64,000 bases of DNA from JAPHSX01 sp041554195 (GTDB lineage: Bacteria; Pseudomonadota; Gammaproteobacteria; Thiohalomonadales; Thiohalomonadaceae): the NCBI GenBank assembly GCA_041554195.1, contig JBFFMJ010000002.1, forward strand, positions 248,001 through 312,000, read 5' to 3'. The notes below the pieces were generated by a model. That model was not told the origin of the DNA. It did no database searches and saw only the letters and a list, made by a program, of their open reading frames with translations. Below are positions 23,878-32,959 of the stretch, in pieces; the stretch's first letter is position 1; every line of letters begins with the position of its first letter. Position numbers and translations under genes: made by a program.

Positions 23878-26445
23878 ATGACTGAGTTCGCTAAAGAAGT
23901 CCTCCCTATCAATATAGAAGAGGAGATGAAGCAGTCTTACCTCGATTACGCCATGTCCGTGATCGTGGGTCGTGCGCTGCCCGATGCGCGCGATGGCTTG
24001 AAGCCGGTTCACCGCCGCGTGCTCTTCGCGATGCGTGAGCTGGGCAACGACTGGAACAAGCCCTACAAGAAGTCGGCCCGTGTGGTCGGTGACGTTATCG
24101 GTAAGTACCACCCCCACGGCGACTCGGCCGTCTACGACACCATCGTGCGCATGGCCCAGCCCTTCTCGCTGCGCTACATGCTGGTCGACGGCCAGGGCAA
24201 CTTCGGTTCCATCGACGGCGACTCCGCCGCGGCGATGCGATACACCGAGGTGCGCATGGCGAAGATTGCCCATGAGCTGCTGGCCGATATCGACAAGGAG
24301 ACGGTCGACTTCATCCCCAACTACGATGAGTCGGAGTCTGAGCCTGAAGTCCTCCCCGCCAAGCTGCCCAACCTGCTGATCAACGGCTCGGCCGGTATCG
24401 CGGTGGGGATGGCGACCAATATCCCGCCGCACAACCTGACCGAGACGGTTAACGCCTGCCTGGCGCTGATCGACGATCCGGAGCTCGATATCGCCGGGCT
24501 GATGGAGTACATGCCGGGCCCCGATTTCCCCACCGCCGGTATCATTAACGGTGCTGCTGGTATTCACGAGGCCTACCACACCGGCCGCGGCCGCATCTAT
24601 GTGCGTGCCCGTACGGTGATGGAGGAGATGGAGCACGGGCGTACCCGCATCGTGGTGAACGAGTTGCCCTACCAGGTCAATAAGGCACGCCTGCTGGAGA
24701 AGATCGCCGAGCTGGTGAAAGAGAAGAAGATCGAGGGGATCTCCGAGCTGCGCGATGAGTCCGACAAGGACGGCATGCGTATGGTCATTGAGCTCAAGCG
24801 TGGGGAGGTGGGCGAGGTGATCCTCAACAACCTCTACAAGCAGACCTCGATGCAGAGCGTCTTCGGCATCAACATGGTGGCGCTGCTCGACGGTCAGCCC
24901 AAGCTGCTCAACCTCAAGCAGATGCTCGAGGCCTTCATCCGCCACCGCAAGGAGGTGGTGACCCGTCGTACCATCTATGAGCTGCGCAAGGCGCGTGAAC
25001 GTGCCCATGTGCTGGAAGGTCTGGCGGTGGCGCTCGCCAATATCGACCCCATTATCGCCCTGATCAAGGCCGCGCCCAATCCCGCCGAGGCGAAGGCGGG
25101 ACTGCTCGCCAGGGGATGGGAGCCGGGTGTGGTGATCGACATGCTGTCGCGTGCCGGGGCCGATGCCTCCCGCCCCGACGGGCTGGATAAGGCGTTCGGT
25201 CTGGTTGAGGGGGCTTACCACCTCTCTGAGACCCAGGCCCAGGCGATCCTGGATCTGCGCCTGCACCGCCTGACCGGTCTTGAGCAAGATAAGATTATCA
25301 ATGAATACAAAGAGTTGCTCGATGTTATTGAGGGACTGCTTGAGATTCTGAATAGTGCGGTTCGCCTGCTTGAAGTGATTCGCGACGAGCTGGTGGCGGT
25401 ACGTGAGCAGTTTGGTGATGAGCGCCGTACCGAGATCCTGACCACCAAGCTGGATCTGACGCTGGAAGACCTGATCAGCGAGGAAGATGTCGTCGTCACC
25501 CTCTCCCACGAGGGTTATGCCAAATCACAGCCGCTGACCGATTACCGTGCGCAGAAGCGCGGCGGGCGTGGCAAGTCGGCCACTGCCACCAAGGATGCCG
25601 ATTTCATCGACAAGATGTTCGTCGCCAATACCCACGACACCATCCTCTGCTTCTCCAGCCGTGGCCGCGTCTACTGGCTCAAGGTTTACGAGCTGCCACA
25701 GGCCGGTCGTGCCGCGCGCGGTAAACCCATCGTCAACCTGCTGCCGCTGGAAGAGGGCGAGCGGATCAATGCCATCCTGCCGGTACGTGAGTTTGAGGAG
25801 GGCAAGTTTGTCTTCATGGCGACCGCTGCCGGTACCGTGAAGAAGACCCCGCTGACCGACTTCTCCCGTCCGCGTGCCAGCGGCATCATCGCCGTCGATC
25901 TGGTCGAGGACGATACTCTGGTCGGTGTGGCCCTGACCGATGGTCAGCGAGACATCCTGCTCTTCTCCAGTGCCGGTAAGGTGGTGCGCTTCCAGGAGGA
26001 GAAGGTGCGCTCGATGGGTCGTGTCTCCCGCGGTGTGCGCGGTATCCGCCTTGGCGAGGGGCAGAGGGTGATCTCGCTGATCGTCGCCGATGAGGGCGAG
26101 GTGCTGACCGCCTCGGAGAATGGTTACGGCAAGCGTACCCCGATGGATGACTATCCGCTTAAGGGACGTGGTGGTCAGGGTGTGATCGCGATTCAGACTA
26201 CCGAGCGCAATGGTGCGGTGGTTGGTGCGGTGCTGGTGAGTGAGGCCGAGGAGATCATGCTGATCACCGATGGCGGCACCCTGGTGCGCACCCGCGTCAG
26301 CGAGGTCTCGTCGATGAGCCGCAACACCCAGGGTGTGCGCCTGATTAATCTGACCAAGAATGAAAAACTGATCGGCCTTGAGCGCATTGCCGAGACCGAT
26401 GAGGATGACAATGAGGAGGAGGGTGAGGACGCTACTGAAGAGTAG
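23878..26445 (+). CDS. gyrA: DNA gyrase subunit A
   Basis: 855 residues. The breakage-reunion domain begins LDYAMSVIVGRALPDARDGLKPVHRRVLFAM; the catalytic Tyr lies in the AAAMRYTEVRMAKIA segment (about residue 123). The quinolone-resistance region reads HPHGDSAVYDTIVRMAQPF, with Ser and Asp at the positions equal to E. coli 83 and 87, the sensitive form. The C-terminal half has six beta-pinwheel blades; the GyrA box is QKRGGRGKS (about 559-567). The tail is very acidic (DEDDNEEEGEDATEE). With GyrB, encoded elsewhere, it introduces negative supercoils. It is followed 44 bases later by serC, the common order in Gammaproteobacteria. Confidence 0.98.
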   Translation: MTEFAKEVLPINIEEEMKQSYLDYAMSVIVGRALPDARDGLKPVHRRVLFAMRELGNDWNKPYKKSARVVGDVIGKYHPHGDSAVYDTIVRMAQPFSLRYMLVDGQGNFGSIDGDSAAAMRYTEVRMAKIAHELLADIDKETVDFIPNYDESESEPEVLPAKLPNLLINGSAGIAVGMATNIPPHNLTETVNACLALIDDPELDIAGLMEYMPGPDFPTAGIINGAAGIHEAYHTGRGRIYVRARTVMEEMEHGRTRIVVNELPYQVNKARLLEKIAELVKEKKIEGISELRDESDKDGMRMVIELKRGEVGEVILNNLYKQTSMQSVFGINMVALLDGQPKLLNLKQMLEAFIRHRKEVVTRRTIYELRKARERAHVLEGLAVALANIDPIIALIKAAPNPAEAKAGLLARGWEPGVVIDMLSRAGADASRPDGLDKAFGLVEGAYHLSETQAQAILDLRLHRLTGLEQDKIINEYKELLDVIEGLLEILNSAVRLLEVIRDELVAVREQFGDERRTEILTTKLDLTLEDLISEEDVVVTLSHEGYAKSQPLTDYRAQKRGGRGKSATATKDADFIDKMFVANTHDTILCFSSRGRVYWLKVYELPQAGRAARGKPIVNLLPLEEGERINAILPVREFEEGKFVFMATAAGTVKKTPLTDFSRPRASGIIAVDLVEDDTLVGVALTDGQRDILLFSSAGKVVRFQEEKVRSMGRVSRGVRGIRLGEGQRVISLIVADEGEVLTASENGYGKRTPMDDYPLKGRGGQGVIAIQTTERNGAVVGAVLVSEAEEIMLITDGGTLVRTRVSEVSSMSRNTQGVRLINLTKNEKLIGLERIAETDEDDNEEEGEDATEE

Positions 26446-26489
26446 GGGCCAAACCTTCTTAACCAACAATAATAGATAGAGGATATTCC

Positions 26490-27578
26490 ATGTCACGTGT
26501 ATTCAATTTCAGCGCCGGTCCGGCAATGTTGCCGCAGGCAGTGATCGAAAAGGCCCAGCAGGAGATGCTGGAGTGGGACGGTAGCGGTATGTCGGTGATG
26601 GAAATGAGCCATCGCGGCAAGGAGTATATGTCGATCGCCGAGAAGGCCGAGGCCGACCTGCGAGAGGTGATGAATATCCCTGCTAACTATAAAGTTCTGT
26701 TCCTGCAGGGCGGTGCCTCCAGCCAGTTCGCGATGGTACCGATGAACCTGCTGCGCGGCGGTAATAAGGCCGACTACATCCTCACCGGCTCCTGGGGCAA
26801 GAAGGCGATCAGCGAGGCCAAGCGTTACTGTGATGTCAACGTCGCCGCTGACTCATCGGCACTCTCCGGTAAGTTCACCTTTGCCCCCGGCCAGGAGGTA
26901 CTGGCCCTCTCCGATGATGCCGCCTATGTTCACTACACCCCGAATGAGACCATTGAGGGTGTGGAGTTTCCCTACATCCCCGAGGTGGGCGACAAGCCGC
27001 TGGTGGCCGACTTCTCCTCCAGCATCCTCAGCCGTGAGATTGATGTCTCGAAGTTCGGCATTATCTACGCCGGTGCACAGAAGAATATCGGTCCTGCGGG
27101 GCTTACCATTGTCATTGTGCGCGAGGACCTCATCGGTCAGGTGATCGACAGCACCCCGACCATGTTCAACTACGAGACCCACGCCAAGGCTGACTCCATG
27201 TACAACACCCCGGCCACCTACAGCTGGTATATGGCCGGTCTGGTATTCGAGTGGATCAAGGAGCAGGGTGGTCTCGCCAAGATCGCCGAGGTCAACGAGC
27301 GCAAGGCGGCCAAGCTCTACGCAGCCATTGATGGTTCCGACTTCTATGCCAACCCGGTTACCGTCAACTGCCGCTCCATTATGAACGTCCCCTTCACCCT
27401 GGCCGATGCCGAGCTCGACTCAGTGTTCCTCGCCGAGGCGAAGGAGCAGAAGCTGGTCACCCTGAAGGGACACCGTTCTGTTGGTGGTATGCGTGCCTCC
27501 ATCTATAACGCGATGCCGGAAGAGGGCGTCGATGCCCTGGTTGCCTTCATGGCGGAGTTCGAAAAGAAGCACGGCTAA
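26490..27578 (+). CDS. serC: Phosphoserine aminotransferase
   Basis: 362 residues. Starts MSRVFNFSAGPAMLPQAV, the SerC signature. The PLP lysine is in IIYAGAQKNIGPAGLTIVIVRED (about 198), and GHRSVGGMRASIYNAMP is the C-terminal phosphate-binding motif. It transaminates 3-phosphohydroxypyruvate to phosphoserine and also acts in pyridoxal phosphate synthesis. It lies between gyrA and serA, with ribosome site GAGGA before the ATG, and begins a long run of serine and aromatic amino acid genes on the plus strand. Confidence 0.97.
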   Translation: MSRVFNFSAGPAMLPQAVIEKAQQEMLEWDGSGMSVMEMSHRGKEYMSIAEKAEADLREVMNIPANYKVLFLQGGASSQFAMVPMNLLRGGNKADYILTGSWGKKAISEAKRYCDVNVAADSSALSGKFTFAPGQEVLALSDDAAYVHYTPNETIEGVEFPYIPEVGDKPLVADFSSSILSREIDVSKFGIIYAGAQKNIGPAGLTIVIVREDLIGQVIDSTPTMFNYETHAKADSMYNTPATYSWYMAGLVFEWIKEQGGLAKIAEVNERKAAKLYAAIDGSDFYANPVTVNCRSIMNVPFTLADAELDSVFLAEAKEQKLVTLKGHRSVGGMRASIYNAMPEEGVDALVAFMAEFEKKHG

Positions 27579-27602
27579 TTAAAGGGTGAGGGAGTCATAA
27601 CA

Positions 27603-28772
27603 ATGAATAAAATTCTTACGCTTAACAATATTTCCGCTGCCGGGCTGGACCGCCTGCCACGTGAAAATTATGAGGTCGCTTCGGAGTTTCAGAACCCCGA
27701 TGCAATTCTGCTGCGCTCGTTCAAGATGCACGATATGGCGATCCCCGCCTCGCTGAAGGCGGTGGGCCGTGCCGGTGCCGGGGTCAACAACATCCCGGTC
27801 GACAAAATGAGTGAGAAGGGGGTGGTGGTTTTCAACGCCCCCGGTGCCAACTCCAACGCGGTCAAGGAGCTGGTGATCGCCGGCATGCTGATGGCCTGCC
27901 GTAATATCCCCCAGGCGTGGGACTTTGCCCGCAATCTGGAGGGGACTGACGAGGAGATCGGCAAGGCCACCGAGGCGGGCAAGAAGAACTATGGCGGTTT
28001 TGAGCTGCCCGGGCGCACCCTCGGTGTGGTCGGCCTCGGTGCCATCGGCGTACGCATCGCCAATGCCGCCGTTGGCCTTGGTATGAATGTGATCGGTTTC
28101 GACCCGGGTATCACCGTCAAAGGTGCCTGGCAGCTCGATGCCGCGGTGAAGCAGGCGGGCAGTGTTGATGAGTTGCTGAATAACTCGGACTTCATCACCT
28201 TCCATGTACCGCTGATCGATGCGACCAAGGACCTTATCAACGAAGACCGCCTGAAGAACATGAAGGATAACGTGGTTGTCCTCAACTTTGCCCGTAGCGG
28301 CATTGTGAATGATGAGGCGATGGTTGCGGCACTGGATTCCGGCAAGGCCTACGCCTATGTCTGTGACTTCCCCACTAATCTTTTGAAGAAGCACCCGCGC
28401 ACCATTACCCTGCCGCACCTCGGTGCCTCCACCCGTGAGGCGGAGGAGAACTGTGCCATCATGGTGGCAGACCAGGTGAAGGAGTATCTGGAGAACGGCA
28501 ATATCACCAACTCGGTCAACTTCCCCGAGGTGGTAATGCCGCGTGCCGAAGGTACCCACCGCCTGACCATCGCCAATGCCAACGTGCCCAATATGCTGGG
28601 GCAGATCTCATCGGATCTGGCTAAGGCCGGCCTGAATATCGTCGACATGTTGAACAAGTCACGCGGTGAAGTTGCCTACACCGTGGTCGATGTCGATCAG
28701 GAGATCCCGCAGTCTCTGGTTGATGAGATTGCCGGTATCGAGGGTGTGCTGGCCGTGCGGGCCATTAGTTAA
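27603..28772 (+). CDS. serA: D-3-phosphoglycerate dehydrogenase
   Basis: 389 residues: a D-2-hydroxyacid dehydrogenase core with a C-terminal ACT domain. The NAD loop is LGVVGLGAIGVRIANAAVGLGMNVIGFDP (about 141-169). The catalytic Arg, Glu and His are in NFARSGIVNDEAMV, then CDFPTN and LPHLGASTREAEEN. The ACT domain (about 320-389) starts LTIANANVPNMLGQISSDLAKAGLNIVDML and should bind serine for feedback inhibition. It is shorter than E. coli SerA in its substrate domain; this short form beside serC is common in many bacteria. Gap to serC is 24 bases, so the two first steps of serine synthesis are co-transcribed. Confidence 0.95.
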   Translation: MNKILTLNNISAAGLDRLPRENYEVASEFQNPDAILLRSFKMHDMAIPASLKAVGRAGAGVNNIPVDKMSEKGVVVFNAPGANSNAVKELVIAGMLMACRNIPQAWDFARNLEGTDEEIGKATEAGKKNYGGFELPGRTLGVVGLGAIGVRIANAAVGLGMNVIGFDPGITVKGAWQLDAAVKQAGSVDELLNNSDFITFHVPLIDATKDLINEDRLKNMKDNVVVLNFARSGIVNDEAMVAALDSGKAYAYVCDFPTNLLKKHPRTITLPHLGASTREAEENCAIMVADQVKEYLENGNITNSVNFPEVVMPRAEGTHRLTIANANVPNMLGQISSDLAKAGLNIVDMLNKSRGEVAYTVVDVDQEIPQSLVDEIAGIEGVLAVRAIS

Positions 28773-28790
28773 ACCATTACTGAGAACAAG

Positions 28791-29876
28791 ATGAGCACCG
28801 AGCAAAAACTTCAGGCCATTCGCCAGCGTATCGATGCCCTGGACAAGGAGGTCCAGGCCCTGATCAACGAGCGTGCCTCGTTGGCGCAGGAGGTGGCGCG
28901 GGTAAAGCTGGAGGCGGGAGACGATGCGGTCTTTTATCGCCCGGAGCGTGAGGCCCAGGTTCTGCGTGCGGTCAAAGAGCGTAACGAGGGGCCACTTCCT
29001 GCCGAGGAGATGGCGCGTCTGTTCCGCGAGGTGATGTCGGCCTGTCTGGCGCTGGAGCGCCCGATGACCATCGCCTATCTCGGTCCGGCGGGCACCTTCT
29101 CTCACGAGGCCTCCCTTAAGCACTTCGGCCACTCCATGGTCGGCAGTCCACAGCCGGCACTCGATGAGGTGTTCCGCGAGGTAGAGGCGGGCAGCGCCGA
29201 CTACGCCGTGGTGCCGGTGGAAAACTCCACCGAGGGGGCGGTCAACTACACCCTGGATCTGATGCTCGCAACCCCGCTGCGTATCTGTGGCGAGGTGGAG
29301 CTGCGCATTCATGACCATCTGATGTCGCGAGCCTCTGAGCTCACCAGCATCAAACGTGTCTACTCGCACGGCCAGTCACTGGCGCAGTGTCGTGAGTGGC
29401 TGGATAGTCATCTCGCCGGGGCCGAGCGCATTGCCGTCAGCTCAAATGCCGAGGCGGCGCATTTGGCCACGGAGGATAGCGAGGCGGCGGCCATTGCCGG
29501 GATCAGCGCGGCGGAGATCTACGAGCTGCCGGTGTTGGCAAAAAACATCGAGGATAAGCCGGACAATACCACCCGCTTCCTCATCCTGGGTCACTGTGAG
29601 GTTCCCCCCAGCGGGGAAGACAAGACCGCACTGCTGGTCTCTGCGCACAACAAGCCGGGGGCCCTGTCACAGCTACTCGAGCCACTGGCGCGCCACGGTA
29701 TCTCCATGAGCCGCATTGAATCGCGTCCTTCCCGCCAGGGGATGTGGGATTATGTTTTCTTCCTTGAAATCGATGGCCATCAGAATGATGAGCCGGTGAG
29801 GCGTGCTCTGGCCGAGCTGGAATCCGCGGCCTCTCTCTATAAGATCCTTGGCTCCTTTCCCAAAGCGGTATTGTAG
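28791..29876 (+). CDS. pheA: Bifunctional chorismate mutase/prephenate dehydratase (P-protein)
   Basis: 361 residues. Residues 1-90 are an AroQ-type chorismate mutase (LQAIRQRIDALDKEVQALINERASLAQEVARVK, later YRPEREAQVL). Residues 92-270 are prephenate dehydratase with IAYLGPAGTFSHEASLKHFG, VVPVENSTEGAVNYTLDLM and the catalytic NTTRFLILG. Residues 278-360 are an ACT domain with GALSQLLEPLARHGISMSRIESRPSRQG, containing the ESRP phenylalanine-binding motif. It makes phenylpyruvate from chorismate and is inhibited by phenylalanine. It lies 18 bases after serA and 9 bases before hisC, so it is in one operon. Confidence 0.97.
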   Translation: MSTEQKLQAIRQRIDALDKEVQALINERASLAQEVARVKLEAGDDAVFYRPEREAQVLRAVKERNEGPLPAEEMARLFREVMSACLALERPMTIAYLGPAGTFSHEASLKHFGHSMVGSPQPALDEVFREVEAGSADYAVVPVENSTEGAVNYTLDLMLATPLRICGEVELRIHDHLMSRASELTSIKRVYSHGQSLAQCREWLDSHLAGAERIAVSSNAEAAHLATEDSEAAAIAGISAAEIYELPVLAKNIEDKPDNTTRFLILGHCEVPPSGEDKTALLVSAHNKPGALSQLLEPLARHGISMSRIESRPSRQGMWDYVFFLEIDGHQNDEPVRRALAELESAASLYKILGSFPKAVL

Positions 29877-29885
29877 GTTCTGACG

Positions 29886-31001
29886 ATGACTGATTTTCTA
29901 AAGCTGGCAAATCCCGGCGTGGCGGGACTCCATCCCTATCAGGCCGGTAAGCCGATTGAAGAGCTGGAACGTGAGCTGGGCGTATCGAATATCATCAAAC
30001 TGGCCTCCAATGAGAACCCCCTTGGTCCACCCGCAAAGGCCATCGAGGCGATGCAGGCGGAACTGGCCGATGTCTGGCTCTACCCGGACGGCAACGGTTT
30101 TGCCCTGAAGGAGAAGTTAGCCGCCCTGCACGGGGTGGCAATGAACCAGATTACCCTGGGTAATGGCTCTAGCGAACCACTGGAATTCATCGTGCGTGTC
30201 TTTGTACAGCCTGGCGACGAGGTACTCTTCTCCGAGCACAGTTTTGCCATCTATCCCATCGTTACCCAGGCAATGGGCGGGGTGGGTGTTGCCGCACCGG
30301 CCAAAGATTGGGGCTACGACCTTGACGCACTGAAGCAGAAGATCAGCGATAAGACCCGCGTAATCTTTATCGCCAATCCCAACAATCCCACCGGCACCTG
30401 GCTGTCGGGGGATGCGCTTGAAAAGTTCATTGCTGCGGTGCCGCAGGATATCATCGTGGTGGTAGACGAGGCCTATTACGATTATGCTTCGCACCCGGCT
30501 ACCGGTGCCGAAGGCTATCCCAACGCAATTGAGTGGGTGGCGAACTACCCGAACTTGATGGTGACGCGAACCTTTTCCAAGTCCTACGCACTGGCTGGAT
30601 TGCGCGTCGGCTACTCGGTCTCACATCCCCAAGTAGCTGATTTGATGAATCGTGTGCGCCCACCGTTTAACGTCAACAACCTGGCGATGACAGCGGCTGT
30701 CGCAGCGCTGGCGGATAACGAGCATCTGCGCCAGTCGGTGGAGATGAATGCCGCTGGATTGCAACAGCTGGCAGCCGCCTTTGAGGCCATGGCACTGGAA
30801 TATATTCCCTCTATCGGTAATTTTATCTGCGTAGATGTTGCCCGTGAGGCGGGGCCGGTGTACGAGGGGTTATTGCACGAGGGGGTGATCGTTCGCCCTG
30901 TCGCCAACTACGGCATGCCAAACCACCTTCGTGTCACGGTGGGGAGGCCGGATGAGAATCAGCGCTTTATCGCCGCACTAAAGAAAGTGTTAGCGGCCTA
31001 A
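29886..31001 (+). CDS. hisC: Histidinol-phosphate / aromatic aminotransferase
   Basis: 371 residues of the class I/II PLP aminotransferase HisC group. The N-terminus has GLHPYQAGKPIEELERELGV and KLASNENPLGPPAKAIEAM. The PLP-binding lysine is in TFSKSYALAGLRVGYSVS (about 225), and the C-terminus has GVIVRPVANYGMPNHLRVTVG. It transfers an amino group to imidazole-acetol phosphate. In this aromatic operon, between pheA and the DAHP synthase and tyrA genes, it probably also aminates phenylpyruvate and 4-hydroxyphenylpyruvate, as proposed for the hisC2 of Pseudomonas. Confidence 0.95.
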   Translation: MTDFLKLANPGVAGLHPYQAGKPIEELERELGVSNIIKLASNENPLGPPAKAIEAMQAELADVWLYPDGNGFALKEKLAALHGVAMNQITLGNGSSEPLEFIVRVFVQPGDEVLFSEHSFAIYPIVTQAMGGVGVAAPAKDWGYDLDALKQKISDKTRVIFIANPNNPTGTWLSGDALEKFIAAVPQDIIVVVDEAYYDYASHPATGAEGYPNAIEWVANYPNLMVTRTFSKSYALAGLRVGYSVSHPQVADLMNRVRPPFNVNNLAMTAAVAALADNEHLRQSVEMNAAGLQQLAAAFEAMALEYIPSIGNFICVDVAREAGPVYEGLLHEGVIVRPVANYGMPNHLRVTVGRPDENQRFIAALKKVLAA

Positions 31002-31061
31002 CTAATTTATGTCTGGTATAGCTGGGCAGGCAGCAAAGAGTAATCGAGTGAGAGTGTTTCG

Positions 31062-32078
31062 ATGATTATCATCATGAGTTCCGGAGTGACCGACGAGCAG
31101 ATCGACGGTGTGGTGAAGAAGCTGAAAGACTTCGGTCTCGACAGCAATGTATCGCGTGGTATTGAGCGTACCGTGATCGGTGCCATCGGTGACGAGGGCA
31201 AAGTTGATAAAGAGCTGCTGCAGGCATTGCCCGGCGTTGAGGACGCCATCCGCGTGATGAAGCCCTATAAGATCGTGGCCCGCTCCTATCACAAAGAAGA
31301 TACGGTCATTGATATCAATGGCGTCAAGCTTGGCGGTAAGCAGGTACAGATCATTGCCGGTCCCTGTTCGGTAGAGACCCAGTCGCAGATGGATGAGGCG
31401 GCCAAGTACGTTCATGAGGCCGGTTGTCAGATGATGCGTGGTGGTGCCTTTAAGCCGCGCACCTCGCCCTACAGCTTTCAGGGCACTGGCGTTGAGGGGC
31501 TGCAGATGTTCCGCAAGGCCGCCGAAAAATACAACATGCCCATCGTCACCGAGTTGATGGATGTGCGCATGCTCGACACCTTCCTTGAGCACGATGTGGA
31601 TGTGATTCAAATCGGCACCCGCAACATGCAGAACTTTGACCTGCTGAAAGAGGTGGGACGCACCCACAAGCCGGTGATTCTCAAGCGCGGCATGTCGGCC
31701 ACCATCTCCGAGTGGTTGATGGCCGCCGAGTACATCGCCGCAGGTGGTAACCACAACATCATTTTCTGCGAGCGCGGGGTGCGCTCCTTCGAGACCTACT
31801 ACCGCAACATGCTCGATGTGACCGCGATTCCCGTGCTGAAAAAAGAGACCCACCTGCCGGTGATCGTCGACCCCAGTCATGCCGGTGGCAAGGCGTGGAT
31901 GGTGCCCGAGCTCTCCCGTGCCGCTGTCGCCGCCGGGGCCGATGGCCTGCTGGTAGAAATGCATCCAACCCCCTGTGATGCCTGGTGTGATGCGGATCAG
32001 GCGCTGGATGCACCGCAACTTAAAGAGCTAATGGGACAACTTAAGTTAATCGCCCAGGCGATTGGTCGCGACGTCTGA
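31062..32078 (+). CDS. aroF: 3-deoxy-7-phosphoheptulonate synthase, AroA-I-beta type
   Basis: 338 residues. Residues 1-75 are a ferredoxin-like regulatory domain (MIIIMSSGVTDEQIDGVVKKLKDFGL). Residues 85-335 are the TIM barrel with IIAGPCSVETQSQMDEAA, GGAFKPRTSPYSFQGTG, IQIGTRNMQNFDLL, PVILKRGMSATISEWLMAAEYI and DPSHAGGKAWMV. This is the Bacillus/Thermotoga type, not the E. coli AroFGH type. In characterised relatives the N-terminal domain gives tyrosine or phenylalanine feedback. It condenses PEP and erythrose-4-phosphate, the entry to the shikimate pathway. tyrA starts 4 bases after its stop. The ATG at 31062 follows a GTGAGAG site. Confidence 0.95.
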   Translation: MIIIMSSGVTDEQIDGVVKKLKDFGLDSNVSRGIERTVIGAIGDEGKVDKELLQALPGVEDAIRVMKPYKIVARSYHKEDTVIDINGVKLGGKQVQIIAGPCSVETQSQMDEAAKYVHEAGCQMMRGGAFKPRTSPYSFQGTGVEGLQMFRKAAEKYNMPIVTELMDVRMLDTFLEHDVDVIQIGTRNMQNFDLLKEVGRTHKPVILKRGMSATISEWLMAAEYIAAGGNHNIIFCERGVRSFETYYRNMLDVTAIPVLKKETHLPVIVDPSHAGGKAWMVPELSRAAVAAGADGLLVEMHPTPCDAWCDADQALDAPQLKELMGQLKLIAQAIGRDV

Positions 32079-32082
32079 TTCA

Positions 32083-32949
32083 ATGATCAAGCGTCTAACC
32101 ATTTATGGCGTTGGTCTGATTGGGGGCTCTTTAGCCCGAGCCTTGAAGGCCTGCGGGGCGGTGGGAGAAATCGTCGGTTACGGTCGTTCCGTCGAGCCGC
32201 TACGGAGGGCTGTCGAACTGGGCGTGATTGACCGCTACGAGACCGATGTCGCGACTGCGGTGCTGGGGAGCGATGTGGTACTGCTGGGGGTGCCGGTAGG
32301 GGCGATGGAGCAGGTGCTGGGTGAGCTTAAGCCCCATCTTGCCGTCGAGACCATTATCACCGATGCGGGTAGTACCAAGGGTTCAGTGGTGGAGGCCGCT
32401 GTCAAGGTCTTCGGTGAACTGCCGCCGCGTTTCATTCCCGGCCACCCGATTGCGGGGACCGAGAAGAGCGGGGTCGAGGCCTCCTTTGCAGAGCTCTATC
32501 AGGATCGTCGCGTCATTCTTACTCCCACCGAGCGGACTGACAGTGAGGCGCTGGAGACGGTACGCTGGATGTGGCAGCAGGCGGGGGCAGAGGTCATTGA
32601 TATGTCGGTGGCGCACCATGATGAGGTGCTTGCTGCCACCAGCCATCTGCCGCACATGCTCGCCTTTACTCTGGTCGATACCCTGGCACGGCTGGAGGAC
32701 CACGACGATATCTTCAGATTCGCTGCCGGCGGCTTTCGCGATTTTACCCGCATCGCCTCCAGCAATCCGCAGATGTGGCATGACATCTGTTTGAATAACC
32801 GCGAGGCACTACTGAAGATGCTCAAGCGCTTCAGTGAAGAGCTGGCCACACTGGGTGCCGCCATTGAGCAGGGTGATGGCGAGACGATTCTGCAGACCTT
32901 CCAGCGGGCTAAGCTTGCTCGAGATTCTTATTGCGAAACTAACAATTAA
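32083..32949 (+). CDS. tyrA: Prephenate dehydrogenase
   Basis: 288 residues from the ATG at 32083 (MIKRLTIYGVGLIGGSLARALKACG), which puts the Rossmann GxGxxGG motif at residues 9-14; a TTG 21 bases upstream would overlap the preceding gene. Later motifs are ITDAGSTKGSVVEA, IPGHPIAGTEKSGVEAS with the substrate-binding His, HHDEVLAATSHLPHMLAFTLV (catalytic His) and FAAGGFRDFTRIASSNPQMWHDI. There is no ACT domain. It oxidatively decarboxylates prephenate to 4-hydroxyphenylpyruvate. In Pseudomonas tyrA is fused to aroA; here the two are separate and 10 bases apart. Confidence 0.96.
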   Translation: MIKRLTIYGVGLIGGSLARALKACGAVGEIVGYGRSVEPLRRAVELGVIDRYETDVATAVLGSDVVLLGVPVGAMEQVLGELKPHLAVETIITDAGSTKGSVVEAAVKVFGELPPRFIPGHPIAGTEKSGVEASFAELYQDRRVILTPTERTDSEALETVRWMWQQAGAEVIDMSVAHHDEVLAATSHLPHMLAFTLVDTLARLEDHDDIFRFAAGGFRDFTRIASSNPQMWHDICLNNREALLKMLKRFSEELATLGAAIEQGDGETILQTFQRAKLARDSYCETNN

Positions 32950-32959
32950 TCAAAAAATT

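Noticed and set aside
23854..25509. 551-residue open frame opposite gyrA
   Set aside because: It is an antisense shadow caused by the biased codon use of gyrA; the His- and Gly-rich sequence matches no family and lacks a ribosome site.
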